DNA from: Acheta domesticus | Taxonomy: Eukaryota; Arthropoda; Insecta; Orthoptera; Gryllidae | Direction: 5' to 3' | DNA: 64,000 bases | Assembly (NCBI GenBank): GCA_031308135.1 | Contig: JAHLJT010009436.1 | Coordinates: 215,735,420-215,799,419 of the forward strand | Program-made: the position numbers and the translations under genes | Notes under the pieces: generated by a model | Database searches by the model: none | The model's input: only the letters and a program-made list of their open reading frames with translations | What the model was told of the DNA's origin: nothing | In this document: positions 10,882-22,327 of the stretch, one piece after another | Layout: the number at the start of each line of letters is the position of its first letter | How positions within the stretch are numbered: position 1 is the first letter of the stretch

Positions 10882-11317
10882 GAAGGGGGCCGGGCAATGG
10901 GACGCCAGAAATAGAGCGAGGAGAGCGGCTGCAGCAAGGAAGGAGCGGTCTGGGTCACTCTGTTATGCATAGCGCGCGCCCACCCGTTTTCCGATCTGTT
11001 GTGCTCGCAAATTGTTTTCTTCGCGACGTAGCACATTCTGAAACCGAACCCATCTCCGCAGTCCCGCTACTCTCAATATGCAGACACGCAAGTGAAAGAA
11101 AAAGGGAAAAAATAAGGAACAAAAAATACAAAATGATTGTGTCGTAAATTAATGAACACAAGAAAATTACAAATGCAAGAAACCTGAAAGCATTTGTATT
11201 TTTCTAGTGATCTGGAAGTTAATGTTTAATAGTTGTTTACTCTCCAAGAAACGATACGCTTTGTTATCATATTAAAGGCGGAGATATGAACTTTACAATA
11301 ATAATTGGTTGCAATCC
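10882..11317. other. mixed GC then AT-rich stretch, nothing recognised
   Basis: A GC-richer shoulder to about 11060 and then AT-rich sequence. No gene or repeat family identified. Confidence 0.55.
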
Positions 11318-11577
11318 AAAATATAAAAGACCTTTGCAAATAAAGTAAACCTCCCAACTATGTTTTTGTATTATTACTTTTTACTCCAAGCAAAATTTAC
11401 TTTGCTTACTTTATTCCGCTAAAGTTACTGTGACGCAATGTGATGAAATATAAAAGGTCTTTGCAAACAAAGTAGACCTCACAACTGTTTTTAGTGGAAG
11501 CATTATTACTTTTTACTCCCAACAAAACATTCTTTGCTTACTTTATTCCCCTAACGTTATTTTGACGCACCGTGATG
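11318..11577. repeat. tandem duplication of a 130-bp AT-rich unit
   Basis: Copy 1 (11318-11445) and copy 2 (11446-11577) are roughly 80-85% identical. Both begin AAATATAAAAG, continue through CTTTGCAAA and CTTTGCTTACTTTATTCC, and end GTGATG. Confidence 0.9.
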
Positions 11578-11729
11578 AAACAGCAGTCTCCTCTCCGCTA
11601 TGTAATGGACTGCAGTTACGCAAGTATTACCGATTCTCCACAAAACCTCTCCGCCACGGCCACCCGTCTCAGGAATCGCATCAACAACTCGACCACACCT
11701 GCGTCTAGAGCCTTGTTACAACAGTCCTC

Positions 11730-12137
11730 GCCATCAGCGAGGGGGCGTGTCGGCAACGCCTTCGCCGCGCCTACGCGCCACGTCCCGCAGCGGCTGGCGG
11801 CGCCCGCCCTGCTCGTCAGGCGCGTGGTGGGCGGCGACCGCTCTCGCCCGGGGATATTTATGTGGGAACTTAAAATTGCAGGCGATCGCCGCACGGAGCG
11901 ACTCCGCCGCCTCCTCCCGGCTCCTGGCGCGGGCGACCGGACCGGACACGTGGAGTGGCGGGCGCGGTGGTCGGCGGGCAGGAGGCACAGGAGAGGGTGG
12001 ACGCGGGCGGAAAGGGATGGATGGTATGGTACGCTGCCATGTGTCGGCGGAGCCGAGGGCTGTGGAGGGCGGGTGAAGGCGGGTAGTGGGCGTCTCCCGT
12101 CAGCGGCTGGGGGTGGAGTGGTGGAGGTGGCGGGCGG
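11730..12137. other. CpG-island-like block
   Basis: About 400 bases of dense CpG sequence left of a purine microsatellite. A local AT-rich pocket (11860-11880) interrupts it. No strong initiator or splice donor was found. Confidence 0.6.
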
Positions 12138-12287
12138 GAGACAGGGAGAGAGAGGGAGAGAGAGGGAGAGAGAGAGGGAGAGAGAGGGAGAGAGGGAGAG
12201 AGAGGGAGAGAGGGAGAGAGAGGGAGAGAGGGAGAGAGAGGGAGAGAGGGAGAGAGGGAGAGAGGGAGAGAGAGGGAGAGAGATGAG
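12138..12287. repeat. GAGAGAGGGA-type purine repeat
   Basis: 150 bases of GA-rich repeat built from 8-, 10- and 16-base combinations of GAGA and GGGA. Every plus-strand base is a purine. Confidence 0.95.
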
Positions 12288-12532
12288 AGTGAGGCGTGAG
12301 TGATGCGTGAGCTGGCGTGAACGGACGTGAGCGGACGTGAGCGGACGTGAGAGGACGTGAACGAACGTGAGCGGACGAGAGCGGACGTGAGAGATCGTGA
12401 GTTCCGTGAGTGTGCGTGAGTGTGCGTAAGTGTGCGTAAGTGTGCGTGAGTGAGCGTGAGTGGGCGTGAATGGGCGTGAGTGGGCATAAATGGGCGTGAG
12501 TGGGCGTGAATGGGCGTAAGCGGGAGTGCGGG
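12288..12532. repeat. 10-bp tandem repeat
   Basis: About 24 copies of a 10-base unit. GGACGTGAGC-type units on the left give way to GGGCGTGAGT-type units on the right, with GTGCGTAAGT-type between. It abuts the purine repeat without a gap. Minus-strand open frames of up to 345 codons across it are repeat artefacts. Confidence 0.92.
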
Positions 12533-12540
12533 CAGGCAAC

Positions 12541-13030
12541 GATTTCTTCTTTATTTTTAGCGCCCAATTTCCATTTATTTGATAGGTTTCTGTGTAGAAT
12601 TTTTTGTTACATAATATTGATTTATAACGCAACTTTTTAATAAGAATGTGCATACTTACGAGTACCCTTCAAACAAACACTTATCAATAATAATGATGGT
12701 ATTTGAGTTACCAATAATTTGTTTGCATAAAAAGCTAATATATTCTGAGGTGAAAGTGAGAACACTGAATCCATGAATATTAACAGTGATCTTTTCACGC
12801 ATATGTGTATTAAAAGTAATCGGTTTGAAGTGATGACATAAAAAATAAACGTCTATCTTTAATCAAACACAGGCACACCTCAGCTAATTTTGATTTGTAT
12901 AAATATACATAACTTCAGCTACCCTTTTCAAACATTTTAGAAGAATTCAAAAGAAGCAGGTGAAAATGAAATTCAAAAGAGACCGGTGAATATGATTATA
13001 AGAACAGAGCCAACAATGTAAATGGGTTGC
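12541..13030. other. AT-rich stretch, nothing recognised
   Basis: Unique AT-rich sequence. Confidence 0.6.
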
Positions 13031-13320
13031 ATCCGTGCCGCCGGCAAGCCACAAGACGAGATCCCGTCGGAGAGCAGCGCAGTTGACTGCGCCGCTTGGG
13101 AGGTGTTTGGCGCCTGCCAGCCGGCGCGGCGCGGCGCGGCGCGGCGCGCAGGCGTCTGGGAGGCGCGTGATGGACGGCGCGCGGACGCGTGACGGCGCAC
13201 ACGCTCGCCCCGCGCGCGCCTCGTTATCGCCCGGACGGCGATCGCCCGCGGGCGACGGGAGCCGAGGCGCTGCCGCCGACGCGCCACGGAGCTGTGCTGC
13301 CTGCAGGTGGCGGCTACAGT
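13031..13320. other. CpG-island-like block
   Basis: About 290 bases, including a GGCGC run at about 13122-13146. Its right edge is the insertion site of the hAT-like element. Confidence 0.6.
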
Positions 13321-13328
13321 CCCTACAT

Positions 13329-13951
13329 CAGTCCCGTTTTATCCTAGTAGCATTTGTACCACGTGCTACAGGCCCCGCGCTTTATGAGAAAAAAAAAGTC
13401 TCATTAATGAAGAAAAAACGGTTTGCCGTTATGAAATTTGTGAACTTATTGTAAAAAAGACAAACAAAAGTATATATGAAGAAATAATATTAAATATGCC
13501 GTAGACATATAGTTTTAGTTTTAAAATACAATTGTTTGAGATTTATTAATTTGTTTAGTTCATTTGTTAGTGTATAAATTAATATCCGAAAAGAATCAGC
13601 TGATCGTATTGAGCGTGGAAATGTTTCTTTGGGTAGTCAAGCTTTATCCCCACGATTTCAATTACGATACCGAATTTATCACTCTTATTCTTAATTCAAT
13701 CACATACAAATTTTAAAATTGTTGAAACATAATTCAAGTTTTAAAATAAGTAACAGTTCTGTAAACTTATTAAATTATTGGTATTTTTTAAAAAAATGAC
13801 AATTTTAAATAATTATTATATATGTAATATAATTTATTACATACTTGGCATAATTTATTACAACTATAGCTTAAAAAATTTGAACAATTAAAAACAGGGG
13901 CCCCGCATGATCAAAGTGCTACAGGCCCCGAAGGTCGTTAAACCGGCCCTG
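13329..13951. mobile_element. hAT-like non-autonomous transposon
   Basis: The right end read inward on the minus strand begins CAGGGCCGGTTTAAC, the start typical of one branch of hAT transposons. The left end begins CAGTCCCGTTTTATC, matching at 11 of 15 positions. Imperfect similarity continues for about 50 bases. The element is flanked by CCCTACAT (13321-13328) and CCCTAGAT (13952-13959), 7 of 8 identical, as expected for the 8-bp hAT target duplication. The 623-bp interior is AT-rich with no transposase frame. GTGCTACAGGCCCCG also occurs near both ends in direct orientation. Confidence 0.75.
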
Positions 13952-13959
13952 CCCTAGAT

Positions 13960-14170
13960 ACAGAGAGTAGCGCAACCGCCGCCAGTTAATATCCTCTCAC
14001 CCACAACCCCGTCACGCACCAATCAGATACTGAAGAAAAATTATAATAATCGGTGACGTTATGTCGATGTTTAAGAATATTAATATTGATTTGGGATATA
14101 TTCACGGTTCTTAACACACAGAATACCACTCAGTTCCAATTCTCCTGACAATTGTATATATAATGGCGGG
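13960..14170. other. short unique stretch
   Basis: Nothing recognised. Confidence 0.5.
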
Positions 14171-14204
14171 ATCGGTGGAACAATGGAATGCGCTACTTTC
14201 TGTA

Positions 14205-14403
14205 TCTAGGGACTCTAGTAGCGGCCGCCTCTTCGCCCGGATTCCCTCCAACAGACAGGGGTTCTATTGTGGACACGAAGACGTCCCGGCGTCACGGACG
14301 CTAGAGTGAAGTCGGCGCCGTGGCGAGTAAAAGTGTACAAGTGTTTATAATGCAGTGAAGTGTGTATGAATGAATGAATGAATGAGCTGTATATAGACTA
14401 GGT
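14205..14403 (+). promoter_or_regulatory. possible 5' UTR exon with donor
   Basis: A CpG-rich patch (14217-14330) leads into TGAATGAATGAATGAATGA and then AG|GTAAGA with the donor GT at 14402-14403. The pattern fits a non-coding first exon on the plus strand, but no conserved promoter element fixes a start. The four GAAT units (14366-14383) are a small microsatellite. Confidence 0.2.
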
Positions 14404-15429
14404 AAGAATGAATGAGAGAGTGAAAGACAAAATGCAAAAAATACGAAGACAAGAACACTACCAAGAACTTTAAATGACCTAATATAAATCTGTAGATATT
14501 AAATCAAGTAAAGTCCAAAGAGGCATTGGCATTAGATTTAAGTTAATATTAGTAAGTATGTTTAAGGTAGACCCTATATCTGCTTCTCAAGACTAACCGG
14601 CAGAAGCCAATCATGAATCCGAATTAATGAATAAATTCCCGCCTCTCCAGGGCAACTGGAGGGAAAATTGAAAGAAAAAAAAGATTTATATTGCGAGCGT
14701 TTGCTTGATCTTGTCTGGTATCTCGCTTGGAAGCAACTTGCAGTATTCATTGTAAATACATTTCATTTCTCGACGAAGATATTACGTAGGACAATATTAC
14801 ATTTTCAGGTCTTACTTGATGTTTGATCACAGTACAATTAGCAGTTATTTAATGTTATCAGCGGCTGAGACAACTTGAATATATATCAGATGTTATTTGA
14901 CCAATTAGTTTCGGATAGATCACATGAAAAACGCAAACAGGTCTATTCATTAGTTAACCAATAAAACAGCATCAGGTAAATTTCAAAAGGGTATTTCCAG
15001 TTTTCGCAACAGTAGCGAGGAAGAGTTCTACCTCATCCTGAGGCTACACACATCACACAATGAAAATGTAGATCAAACACAACAGAAAACTTATTTATTA
15101 TGCAATGTACCATCTACCATTTAATTATTAGTGGTATGGTTTTGAATGTTAATACGGCAATACTATATTATTAATATTTTAATCGGAATTGTTAGAGAAG
15201 TCATACGTTTTTAAAAATGAAATTTTTTGAACAAATATTTAACCATGCTTATATAACGAGAAGACTGACTTCAAGAAATTTTACACAAGGAACGATTCAT
15301 AAGCGTTTGCTCGCATCCTTACACGATTCAGTTCTCATTGTTGAACTCATTTTTAGTGCTTTTTCTCTTCGGACAACACCCGGTTACTTTTTACGTCCCG
15401 CTGGGACGCATATTCGACCATACACTAGA
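14404..15429. other. AT-rich stretch, nothing recognised
   Basis: Unique AT-rich sequence without supported features. Confidence 0.6.
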
Positions 15430-15605
15430 CACAAACACACTTACGGAGTCCTTGAATCTTGGTTCACCAGAACGCGAGGCCCTCCCCGATAACATACGTG
15501 AGAGACAAGGGACAAACAACCATGCCCTTGTCAAGACTCCAACCCGCGACCCTTCGGACCGAAGCCCTGAGTCGGTATACGTTCCTAGCCACCTTGGACA
15601 TCCAG
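15430..15605 (-). mobile_element. tRNA-derived SINE fragment
   Basis: On the minus strand GTGGCTAGGAAC (about 15593-15582) resembles an A box. GGTCGCGGGTTGGAGTC (15551-15535) matches a B box except for one change in the GTTCGA core. Spacing is tRNA-like and a unique body follows downstream to about 15430. It would not be a working tRNA because the acceptor stem does not pair. Confidence 0.5.
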
Positions 15606-15870
15606 GTCGGCAACTAAAAACTTAATTTTAGTTTTATTATGTAGTGTGACTCCCAGAAAATGAGCTTGCTTAAGCAAGATACGTGAAGGATATACTGCAC
15701 TGAATATTAAGAAGAAAATACGAGGAATGATGACGGAACAACGATGGAATAAGAGGTATATAAATCGGAAGAACTTCGAACAAACTAACAGCTTTCCCGT
15801 TTTCTTCGCAATTAATTCCACAAGGAGCAACCGAGATTTGCCCACCCATCAGGGGACGGCAAGATGTTGA
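15606..15870. other. AT-rich stretch, nothing recognised
   Basis: Unique sequence. Confidence 0.55.
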
Positions 15871-16150
15871 CCGCCCAGATACGAGTCTCCCCTTTCGACC
15901 TCCGTTGTATTCCCCCCGCTCGGTCACACTTCGACAAGCCCGACCTCCTTCCGCTTCACCTAGCGCTCACTGATTCCCGGCGCTCTTCTCGCTACCTGCG
16001 CCCAACAGCTGCCGCATCGCCCCCTTTCGCCCGGAGGCCCCAACACGTGCGGCTCAGGCCCGGCCCCTCGCCCCCGAGATGAAGACGGAACGCCCGACTT
16101 TCCCTTCCTGTCCTTGGGCTCGTCAGATTCCGGCAGTGATGTATTGGGCG
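15871..16150. other. GC-rich block
   Basis: About 280 bases of C-rich, CpG-containing sequence without a clear promoter motif or donor. Confidence 0.55.
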
Positions 16151-16167
16151 GGGGAGATCGTTCACGA

Positions 16168-16425
16168 AGGAATGCAACGGCATAATCTTCTTCTGAAAGT
16201 GAAATGATTCATGTGACTTCCTTGACTTCTAGAGATTAAGGAATTCTCAGTTCGAATGAATGTGAAAATAGAGGCGAGTGCAGAGAAACAATTTTTTTTT
16301 TCGAGGCAGAGGAACGCTGGGGTAGGAATACGTCACCGTAATCTTGGGATGAAAGTGAAATGATGTATGGCACTTCCTGGAATTTCAAACATTATAAAAT
16401 CTCAATTCGAATAATTGGGTATATT
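16168..16425. repeat. diverged duplication, about 95 bp
   Basis: 16168-16262 and 16330-16425 share GGCATAATCTT / CCGTAATCTT, TGAAAGTGAAATGAT and ACTTCCT in the same order, with many differences. The pair is probably an old local duplication. Confidence 0.45.
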
Positions 16426-16798
16426 TTGGTTAGAGTACTCATACGTTGCCTTTGGTTCAACTGGGAATAGTTTAAAGAGGATTGGGACAACAATTTCAGA
16501 AGGAAACACATGATAAATGTCTTCCTTCCCATGTAACGATGACTCTTTCACAATAAATCTACCATCTTACGATAAAATATTTGGTTCAACAAACAAAAAT
16601 ACATAACTATAGCATATACAAAAAATAAGTACATAATTAAGTACAAAAATAAGAACAAAATATAAGTACGTAAATATTCAGCACCCCAAACCTAAAATGA
16701 GATTTGATACACCGTACGTCGGAAGGTATAAAAATTATTACCCCTTGCTTTCCAAAACTCAATTCCAGCGAAAGGGGGAAGTCAGGAAAACACATTCC
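16426..16798. other. AT-rich stretch, nothing recognised
   Basis: Unique AT-rich sequence with AAATAAGTAC-type local redundancy at 16620-16670. Confidence 0.5.
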
Positions 16799-17235
16799 GA
16801 TGGCGAGCAGGTGGCGACAAGCCGCACGTCAAAAGCGATGGAGTCGCCCGGAGGAAGCCGCGTCTCAGTCATTATCTCGCGGGCTGCTAAAAGCATCTGG
16901 CGGTCGCTGTGACGGGCATCGCCTCGCAATCAGCGCCCTCCGGAACGGCCCGCGTGCGGACACGGCCGGCACTTCCACTGCCGACGCGACGCCGGTTTTT
17001 ACTCGGAAGCAGGGGTTACTCTGGGAGCGAGCGGGGTGGGGTGGGAGGGGACGGGGCGGGGCGGGGAGGCAGGGGCGGTGCGGGGGGCAGGGCGGTCGGG
17101 GCGAGAGGGATGGCTCGGTGCGGGGAGCGGAGTTAAAACTCAGGGAAGTGCACTCCGACGGGGGAGGGGTTAGGCGGGAGAGGGAGGAACGTACGTGAGA
17201 AAGCCGCGCTGACAAACGGTTGCACCCCTTCACCG
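16799..17235. other. CpG-island-like block
   Basis: About 430 bases with a strongly G-skewed centre (17030-17110, repeated GGGGCGGGG) that could fold as a G-quadruplex on the plus strand. No initiator or donor recognised. Confidence 0.6.
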
Positions 17236-17744
17236 GCAACACCGTCGCCTTCAACCTACGTCTGTTATACCATGCCATTAGGAATAAAGGCCGGGATGAC
17301 AGGTTGACACTGGTGGGAGCGGCAAACTAGAGACTCGAAGGAGTAGTTTTGTCACGAATTGTGAAGTTTTGCTAGAATATATGAAAAGTAACGATCATAT
17401 TTTTTTGTGTAATTGAAACTGTATTGTAGCAGACCATTAATCAGCCAAGATTAACGGAGAGAGAAAGAAAGGCTGTACAATTTAGTTTACGAATTCTGAA
17501 AGAATGGTAAATTCTAAAGTGTTGTAGAGTGGCTTTTTTTAGTACTGCTATTGTAGTACACACGGAATATTTCGTAACCATTCATAACAATGTTAGAGGA
17601 ATGAAACGAGTTGTCCAAAACTCTCAGAGTGATACCATTGACAGGCAAGAGATGTTGATCGCCTACATCATGACATAAATGCAACTGTAGTTTCGATTAT
17701 GACAATGATTCTGAATTGCTACGACAACTACGAGAAATAGGAAG
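17236..17744. other. AT-rich stretch, nothing recognised
   Basis: Unique AT-rich sequence. Confidence 0.6.
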
Positions 17745-18255
17745 AAGTTCGCCAACTTCGGTGGCGGATACAACACCGCAGCACCGCAGCGGTCGCAGAG
17801 GCTGCGCCGCCAGAGGCGACGATGGAGGAGAGGGCGAAAGGCAGCCACGGCGAAAGCGATGGTCGGGATATTGAAAATCCATCGGCTGCGTCTCAAATAT
17901 TTACCTCCCCGTGACAACTTGAGAGCTCTCTCTCTCCCTCTCCCCTCTCGAGGTCCCCTCGCTCCTTCCCCTTCCCCTTCCCCGCCGCGCGATGCAAATC
18001 CGAGCGGAGAGGAGCGCCTCCGCCATTGGGCTTATCACGGCGACCGGCGCGGCGCAGCCACGCAGGGCCCTTGCAGGCGAGAGGTGCAAAATGGACCTTT
18101 TCAATCGAAAATGGGCTGCGATCCAAAAGGCAATGTTAAAGGGGCGCCCGCACGATCGGGGTACGCGACAGTTTTGCCCGCTCTGTTTTACCCGAACGGG
18201 AAAACATCTGCGACTATGAACCGGCGGATAAAACTGCCACGAACGAAACACGTGG
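17745..18255. promoter_or_regulatory. CpG-island-like block with octamer and CCAAT-type motifs
   Basis: ATGCAAAT (17992-17999) is a POU octamer and is followed about 30 bases later by ATTGG, the complement of CCAAT. The block also has a pyrimidine tract (17930-17985). Regulatory function is inferred from motifs only. Confidence 0.3.
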
Positions 18256-18307
18256 GCTTCTGATTTTCAACACGACAGGGATTTCTTTTGATTACTGATT
18301 TCGAGCG

Positions 18308-18800
18308 CGTAAAGTGTTAAGGTCGTTAGTCCCGTAGGTGTAGTGCACGCTTTTGGCTCACGAGATTGTAGCGATCTTCCCCTGCTGGATGGTGAGAACT
18401 GACGCCGACCTACCGTCGGCTAGCGGGGTGTTCCCCAACCAGGTATCTCCCACCAGCGGGGCATCACCCAAGCCGAATAAGGTCTAAGCCCCCGACTGGT
18501 CTCCGGCATGTGTGGCAGTGTAGTGCGTCCAAGTGTAAGTGTATGTATGTAAAGAGAAGGAAGGACAAGGAATGGGAAGAAAAGATAGCGCGCAGTCCTA
18601 GGCTCGTTTGCTAGGATACTGCTCTGGCGTTCGCCTGGTAAAGATCAGAGAAACCGCGGAAAACTACCGATCAGAACAGCCTGTCGCTAGAATTCCCCTC
18701 CACATAGCAACAGAACTCAACCTAGCTATCTGCCTATTGGCGAAAATCCTACCACCGTCAGGACATGTACCTAGGACCTATCGGTCAGAGGCTTTGTAGT
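18308..18800 (+). mobile_element. dispersed repeat family A, copy 1 (long)
   Basis: Aligns along its length with 54655-55165. Shared landmarks in order are TTAGTCCCG, GTAGTGCA or GCAGTGAA, CCTACGG or CCTACCG, GGTATCTCCCACCA, AAGTCTAAGC or AGGTCTAAGC, GAAAAC or GAAACC, TCTGATCAGAG or CGATCAGAA, and GGTCAGAGGC. Copies 2 and 3 cover only its left part. There is no coding frame and no clear tRNA head, so the class is unknown (SINE-like or other non-autonomous). Confidence 0.75.
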
Positions 18801-18834
18801 GATACGAATTCGTGTGCGAGTGAGTACTGATTCC

Positions 18835-19050
18835 GGGCACATCAACTATTAAAGTCACCACATCCTTAGGAGTAGTGCATGTTATTTTACGGCTGGTACC
18901 AGTGCCACCTCGCTATAACGTGAGATCCGACGCCGAACTACACGACCGTTTGAGAAGTTTTCTCGCTTCACAAATCTCCCTGAGATGGGCACTGACACAG
19001 TCGGACCCAGCTCTAAGCTCCCGACTGGTCTCCCGTGACGTGACACGGTT
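18835..19050 (+). mobile_element. dispersed repeat family A, copy 2 (truncated)
   Basis: Begins at ATCAACTATTAAAGTC, carries GTAGTGCATGTTAT (18873-18886) and GTGAGATCCGACGCCGA, and ends after AGCTCCCGACTGGTCTCC. It lies 35 bases after copy 1 in the same orientation. Confidence 0.7.
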
Positions 19051-20542
19051 TCGTGTTTAACCGTATCCTGATCGCATGGTTTAGCTAAACGCATTTCGGT
19101 TGGTTTAGTTAAACCTGTGCAGGTGAAAGTTGTTTCATTAAGAACGAAACGCACAAACCGGGACGAATTAAATCGTACATCCTATCTTCAACAGAACCCT
19201 TAAAACTGACACCCTTGATCGGAATATGGAATCCTCGAAAATATAAATGATTGACTTTCTTGATATGTTTAATATTTATACATACACAGATAGCATCTTT
19301 ATATCTCGCTTTGCGTCTGAACACCAAATGTGGCGTATCACTTCTCCACGTTACAGTTATATGTTAATATATCTCTAGATTTTTTAAACAATTTGAAACT
19401 TTCATACATTTTTTGGAAACATATCTAGCAGTTCTATTATTTTTTCCGATCTCAAAACTGCAATTATTATCTCTACTGTACAAATAATTTTAGAGTGGTA
19501 ACATTTTAAATGAAATGTAAATGATCATAGCACGCACATCTGACAGTGAGATTCGAATCTCCGACTCTTCAGCCATAGAAAGTGAATCGGCGCCGTCTCG
19601 AGAAACTGCGTGGCAAATTTACGTCAGTCACAGGTGGCAGCAAGCAAAAGCGGGATACTGAAGGCAATCTTCGTCCTGTTTGATTTTTAATGAATCTCCG
19701 CACTAATGAATTTAAAAACAAAATCTTAGTAATTTTTTTGACAATAGATATATAGCCAGTTACCGCTTTAGGACAAAGTCCCTGCCTTTAGTCAACATTT
19801 GAGAGATTTCTTTTGATTTCTTCTGATCACGATCACTAATGAGAGAGGTTCGTTTAATCTTGTCAGCATTTACGTGTTTGCTGAATACCCTCATTGGCGG
19901 TGTTTCAGCTGGCTGATAAAATCTCGAATGCTTTCCGACTAGATTATCACCTATCGTCAGATATGTCCAGGACAAAGAGAAGATTGATAGGTTTACGAAG
20001 TACATTTAATAACATCACAATTCTGTTATTACTAAATCATCCGTTTCACAACTTAATCATTCAGTCATGCATAATGCACATGCTCGGATCATTATATCAA
20101 CGAACCACATGTCATATCGGCTGATGTTAGTAAATGAACAATCAAGGATAATGGTTGCACACGTCGCGAACAGCCAATAATATGGAATGCAGCCGTAAAC
20201 ATGAAACGCATATGCATTTACTACTGCTTAATTGAATTGGTTTAGGAAACAGATATGCGGCAACAAGCAATGGACAGTTAAAGAAAACCACTGGTCAATA
20301 AAAATGAAGACCAATGTTGGCGCGCCTATAGGATTGATATTATTTATATCTGTTTCATTAAGCAATCTCCACAATTACTTTTACGTCAACAATTTTATCA
20401 AATAATATTCTCATATTCCTTTACTTTTAGATTATTTAACAGCAAATAATACAATTGGATGAAAGTACTTAAAAGTTGTAATTTTTTGCATAGCTATGCA
20501 GAAGAGCAGGCCTAACACTCTGGCAATAATAAATATGATTAC
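19051..20542. other. AT-rich stretch, nothing recognised
   Basis: Unique AT-rich sequence. GAGATTCGAATCTCC (19550-19564) is a palindromic B-box-like core without an A box and is not called as an element. Confidence 0.55.
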
Positions 20543-20619
20543 GTTGTTATTGTTATTATTATTATTATTATTATTAATAATAATAATTATTATTATTATA
20601 TTATTACATTATTTTATTG
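20543..20619. repeat. (TTA)n / (TAA)n microsatellite with self-complementary halves
   Basis: A TTA run switches to TAA at about 20575 and back to TTA, so adjacent halves can pair with each other. Confidence 0.9.
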
Positions 20620-20930
20620 TCGTTAAAGATATTAACTTATACAAGAAGGATTGGTCGTTGTTAATATTCTAAGACTTATCTTTTTATGTAATAGTCAACA
20701 GAAACTTCTCAATAGAACTAATATTTAGTGCACAAGTCTTCAATAGATGTGAAGTATAAAACGTGCCATGAAGAACTTCAGCGTTTTAACGTTACTCCAC
20801 GTTTCTAAGACAAAAGATGAAGCTAATTATTTTAGAATTATAATGTGTAATTCTTTACTACACACGATAACTGGTTACATTATTAGAAGCAAGAGACGGC
20901 GCAAAGACTTTTAAATGAAACTCATGAAAT
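20620..20930. other. AT-rich stretch, nothing recognised
   Basis: Unique AT-rich sequence. Confidence 0.6.
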
Positions 20931-21415
20931 GTTCCGGGAAACAAAGCCGAAAACTTTCCCCCCTAAACCATCTTGCAGGCAACCCACCGCACAGCCCAGT
21001 GCTGCGGGCCGCATCCTCCGCCATCCGAGATACCCGATGCCGCGCCTAAGTAGGAAGAAGACCCAGGGCAGAGACGTCCTGCCCGCGCTGCGCCGGTGTT
21101 ACTTCTTGCCCGAGTTCCTGCAGAGTTTAGCATAAAAGAACACAATATACCGCGGACACAATGCAGGCGAGCGATCCGGGAATTTCATAATACGGAGGAG
21201 AAACAACAGCACACTTCCGCCCCCTAACCTACTTCCGGCGCGAGCGCGCAGGCGCCGCCCCCACCCCACGCCCTCCGCCAGCCAAGTCACTGGTCGCCGG
21301 GGGTGAGCGTTGGGGTGGGAGGGGAATCAAGACATACGACGGACGATAAGCGCAAGGCGGCGCACTCCGCGGCTCCCGACGCCGCGCCTCACACTGGTTC
21401 GAAATGGGACGACCA
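20931..21415. other. CpG-rich block beside the micro-exon
   Basis: Two GC-rich parts (20935-21120 and 21220-21410). If the micro-exon at 21449 is real this is intronic sequence just downstream of it on the minus strand. Confidence 0.5.
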
Positions 21416-21448
21416 GCAAGCGAAAATCAATGGGAAAGTACAACTTAC

Positions 21449-21469
21449 CTCATCAATATTCGGAGATGT
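21449..21469 (-). CDS. candidate 21-nt micro-exon
   Basis: On the minus strand the acceptor TTTTCTCTGTAACTGCAG (21487-21470) is followed by exactly 21 bases and then the donor GAG|GTAAGT (GT at 21448-21447). Both sites match consensus closely. The 21 bases are a multiple of three. In phase 0 they read TSPNIDE, in phase 2 they are open and in phase 1 they contain a stop. The combination suits a frame-preserving micro-exon of the kind common in genes expressed in animal nervous tissue. The host gene is unknown. Chance co-occurrence in AT-rich DNA is the alternative. Confidence 0.3.
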
Positions 21470-21475
21470 CTGCAG

Positions 21476-22327
21476 TTACAGAGAAAATTCTAAGAGTAAA
21501 ATGACTGATAATAAGGAAAATGTAATTAAAATATGACGCAAAATCAACGAAATGTCTCCACGAGAAAAAGGAAAGAAGCGAAATGGGTAAATTTTGTACT
21601 GTCTGTACGCAATTTGTACTGTCTTTATTACTGTCTGTATTATTACTATTTTTTCTCTATTTGTATTGTGTGTAACTGATACAACTACGTGCAAATGATA
21701 CATGTGGTACATGATTACTATAGATAATATTGCAAATGAAATCTAAGTGAGAAAATAAACATTGAAAGGAAAATAACACAAAAAAAATGGTCATGGCATG
21801 TTTTTTTTCTGTTATCTTCTTTAAACAGGTTATGCATTTTTATGTTTTTTGTCAGTTGCAACGTATACTGCGAGTGATTTTACTGTAATTGCTACATTCT
21901 GTGCAAAGCGCGTCAGATAAAGGCCGGAAGAAGCTACGAAAATTCCGCGCGTATGAAGACAAATCGTTCGAAATAGAAGTCGCGCCGGGTCTGAGGGCTT
22001 TATTGCGCGTAGCGGGAGCAGTGCTACGAGGCGGACGGAAATAGGAACTATGACTCTGGAAAGTCGCCCGATTTAACTACTGCGAAAGGACAATGTCTCT
22101 CAAAAACAGAGAGAGAAAGTAATAGAATATATTAAAGTTACCAATTTTGTTTCTTTATTGATATGTGTGAGGGTCGTTCTCTACAAAGGGAATATCCACA
22201 AACGTTTTGGAGACCTTTTCGACATGTCAAAACCTCGAAAACCCACACTAAAGCAAGATGATTGAAAGTAAGTTGCAAGTCTTATTTACCCATGAATTGG
22301 CCCATTAAATGATTATTTAGTTTAGTT
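21476..22327. other. AT-rich stretch with a small GC-richer part
   Basis: 21900-22080 is GC-richer. A plus-strand acceptor (about 22174) and donor (AAA|GTAAGT, GT at 22265-22266) enclose a frame ending in a stop, too weak to call. Confidence 0.45.

Noticed and set aside
11616..12653. 345-codon minus-strand frame
   Set aside because: Most of it is the purine and 10-bp repeats read as Ser/Leu/Pro and His/Ser/Arg repeats.
19550..19564. SINE from a B-box-like GAGATTCGAATCTCC
   Set aside because: No A box at the right distance. The motif is a short palindrome that may occur by chance.
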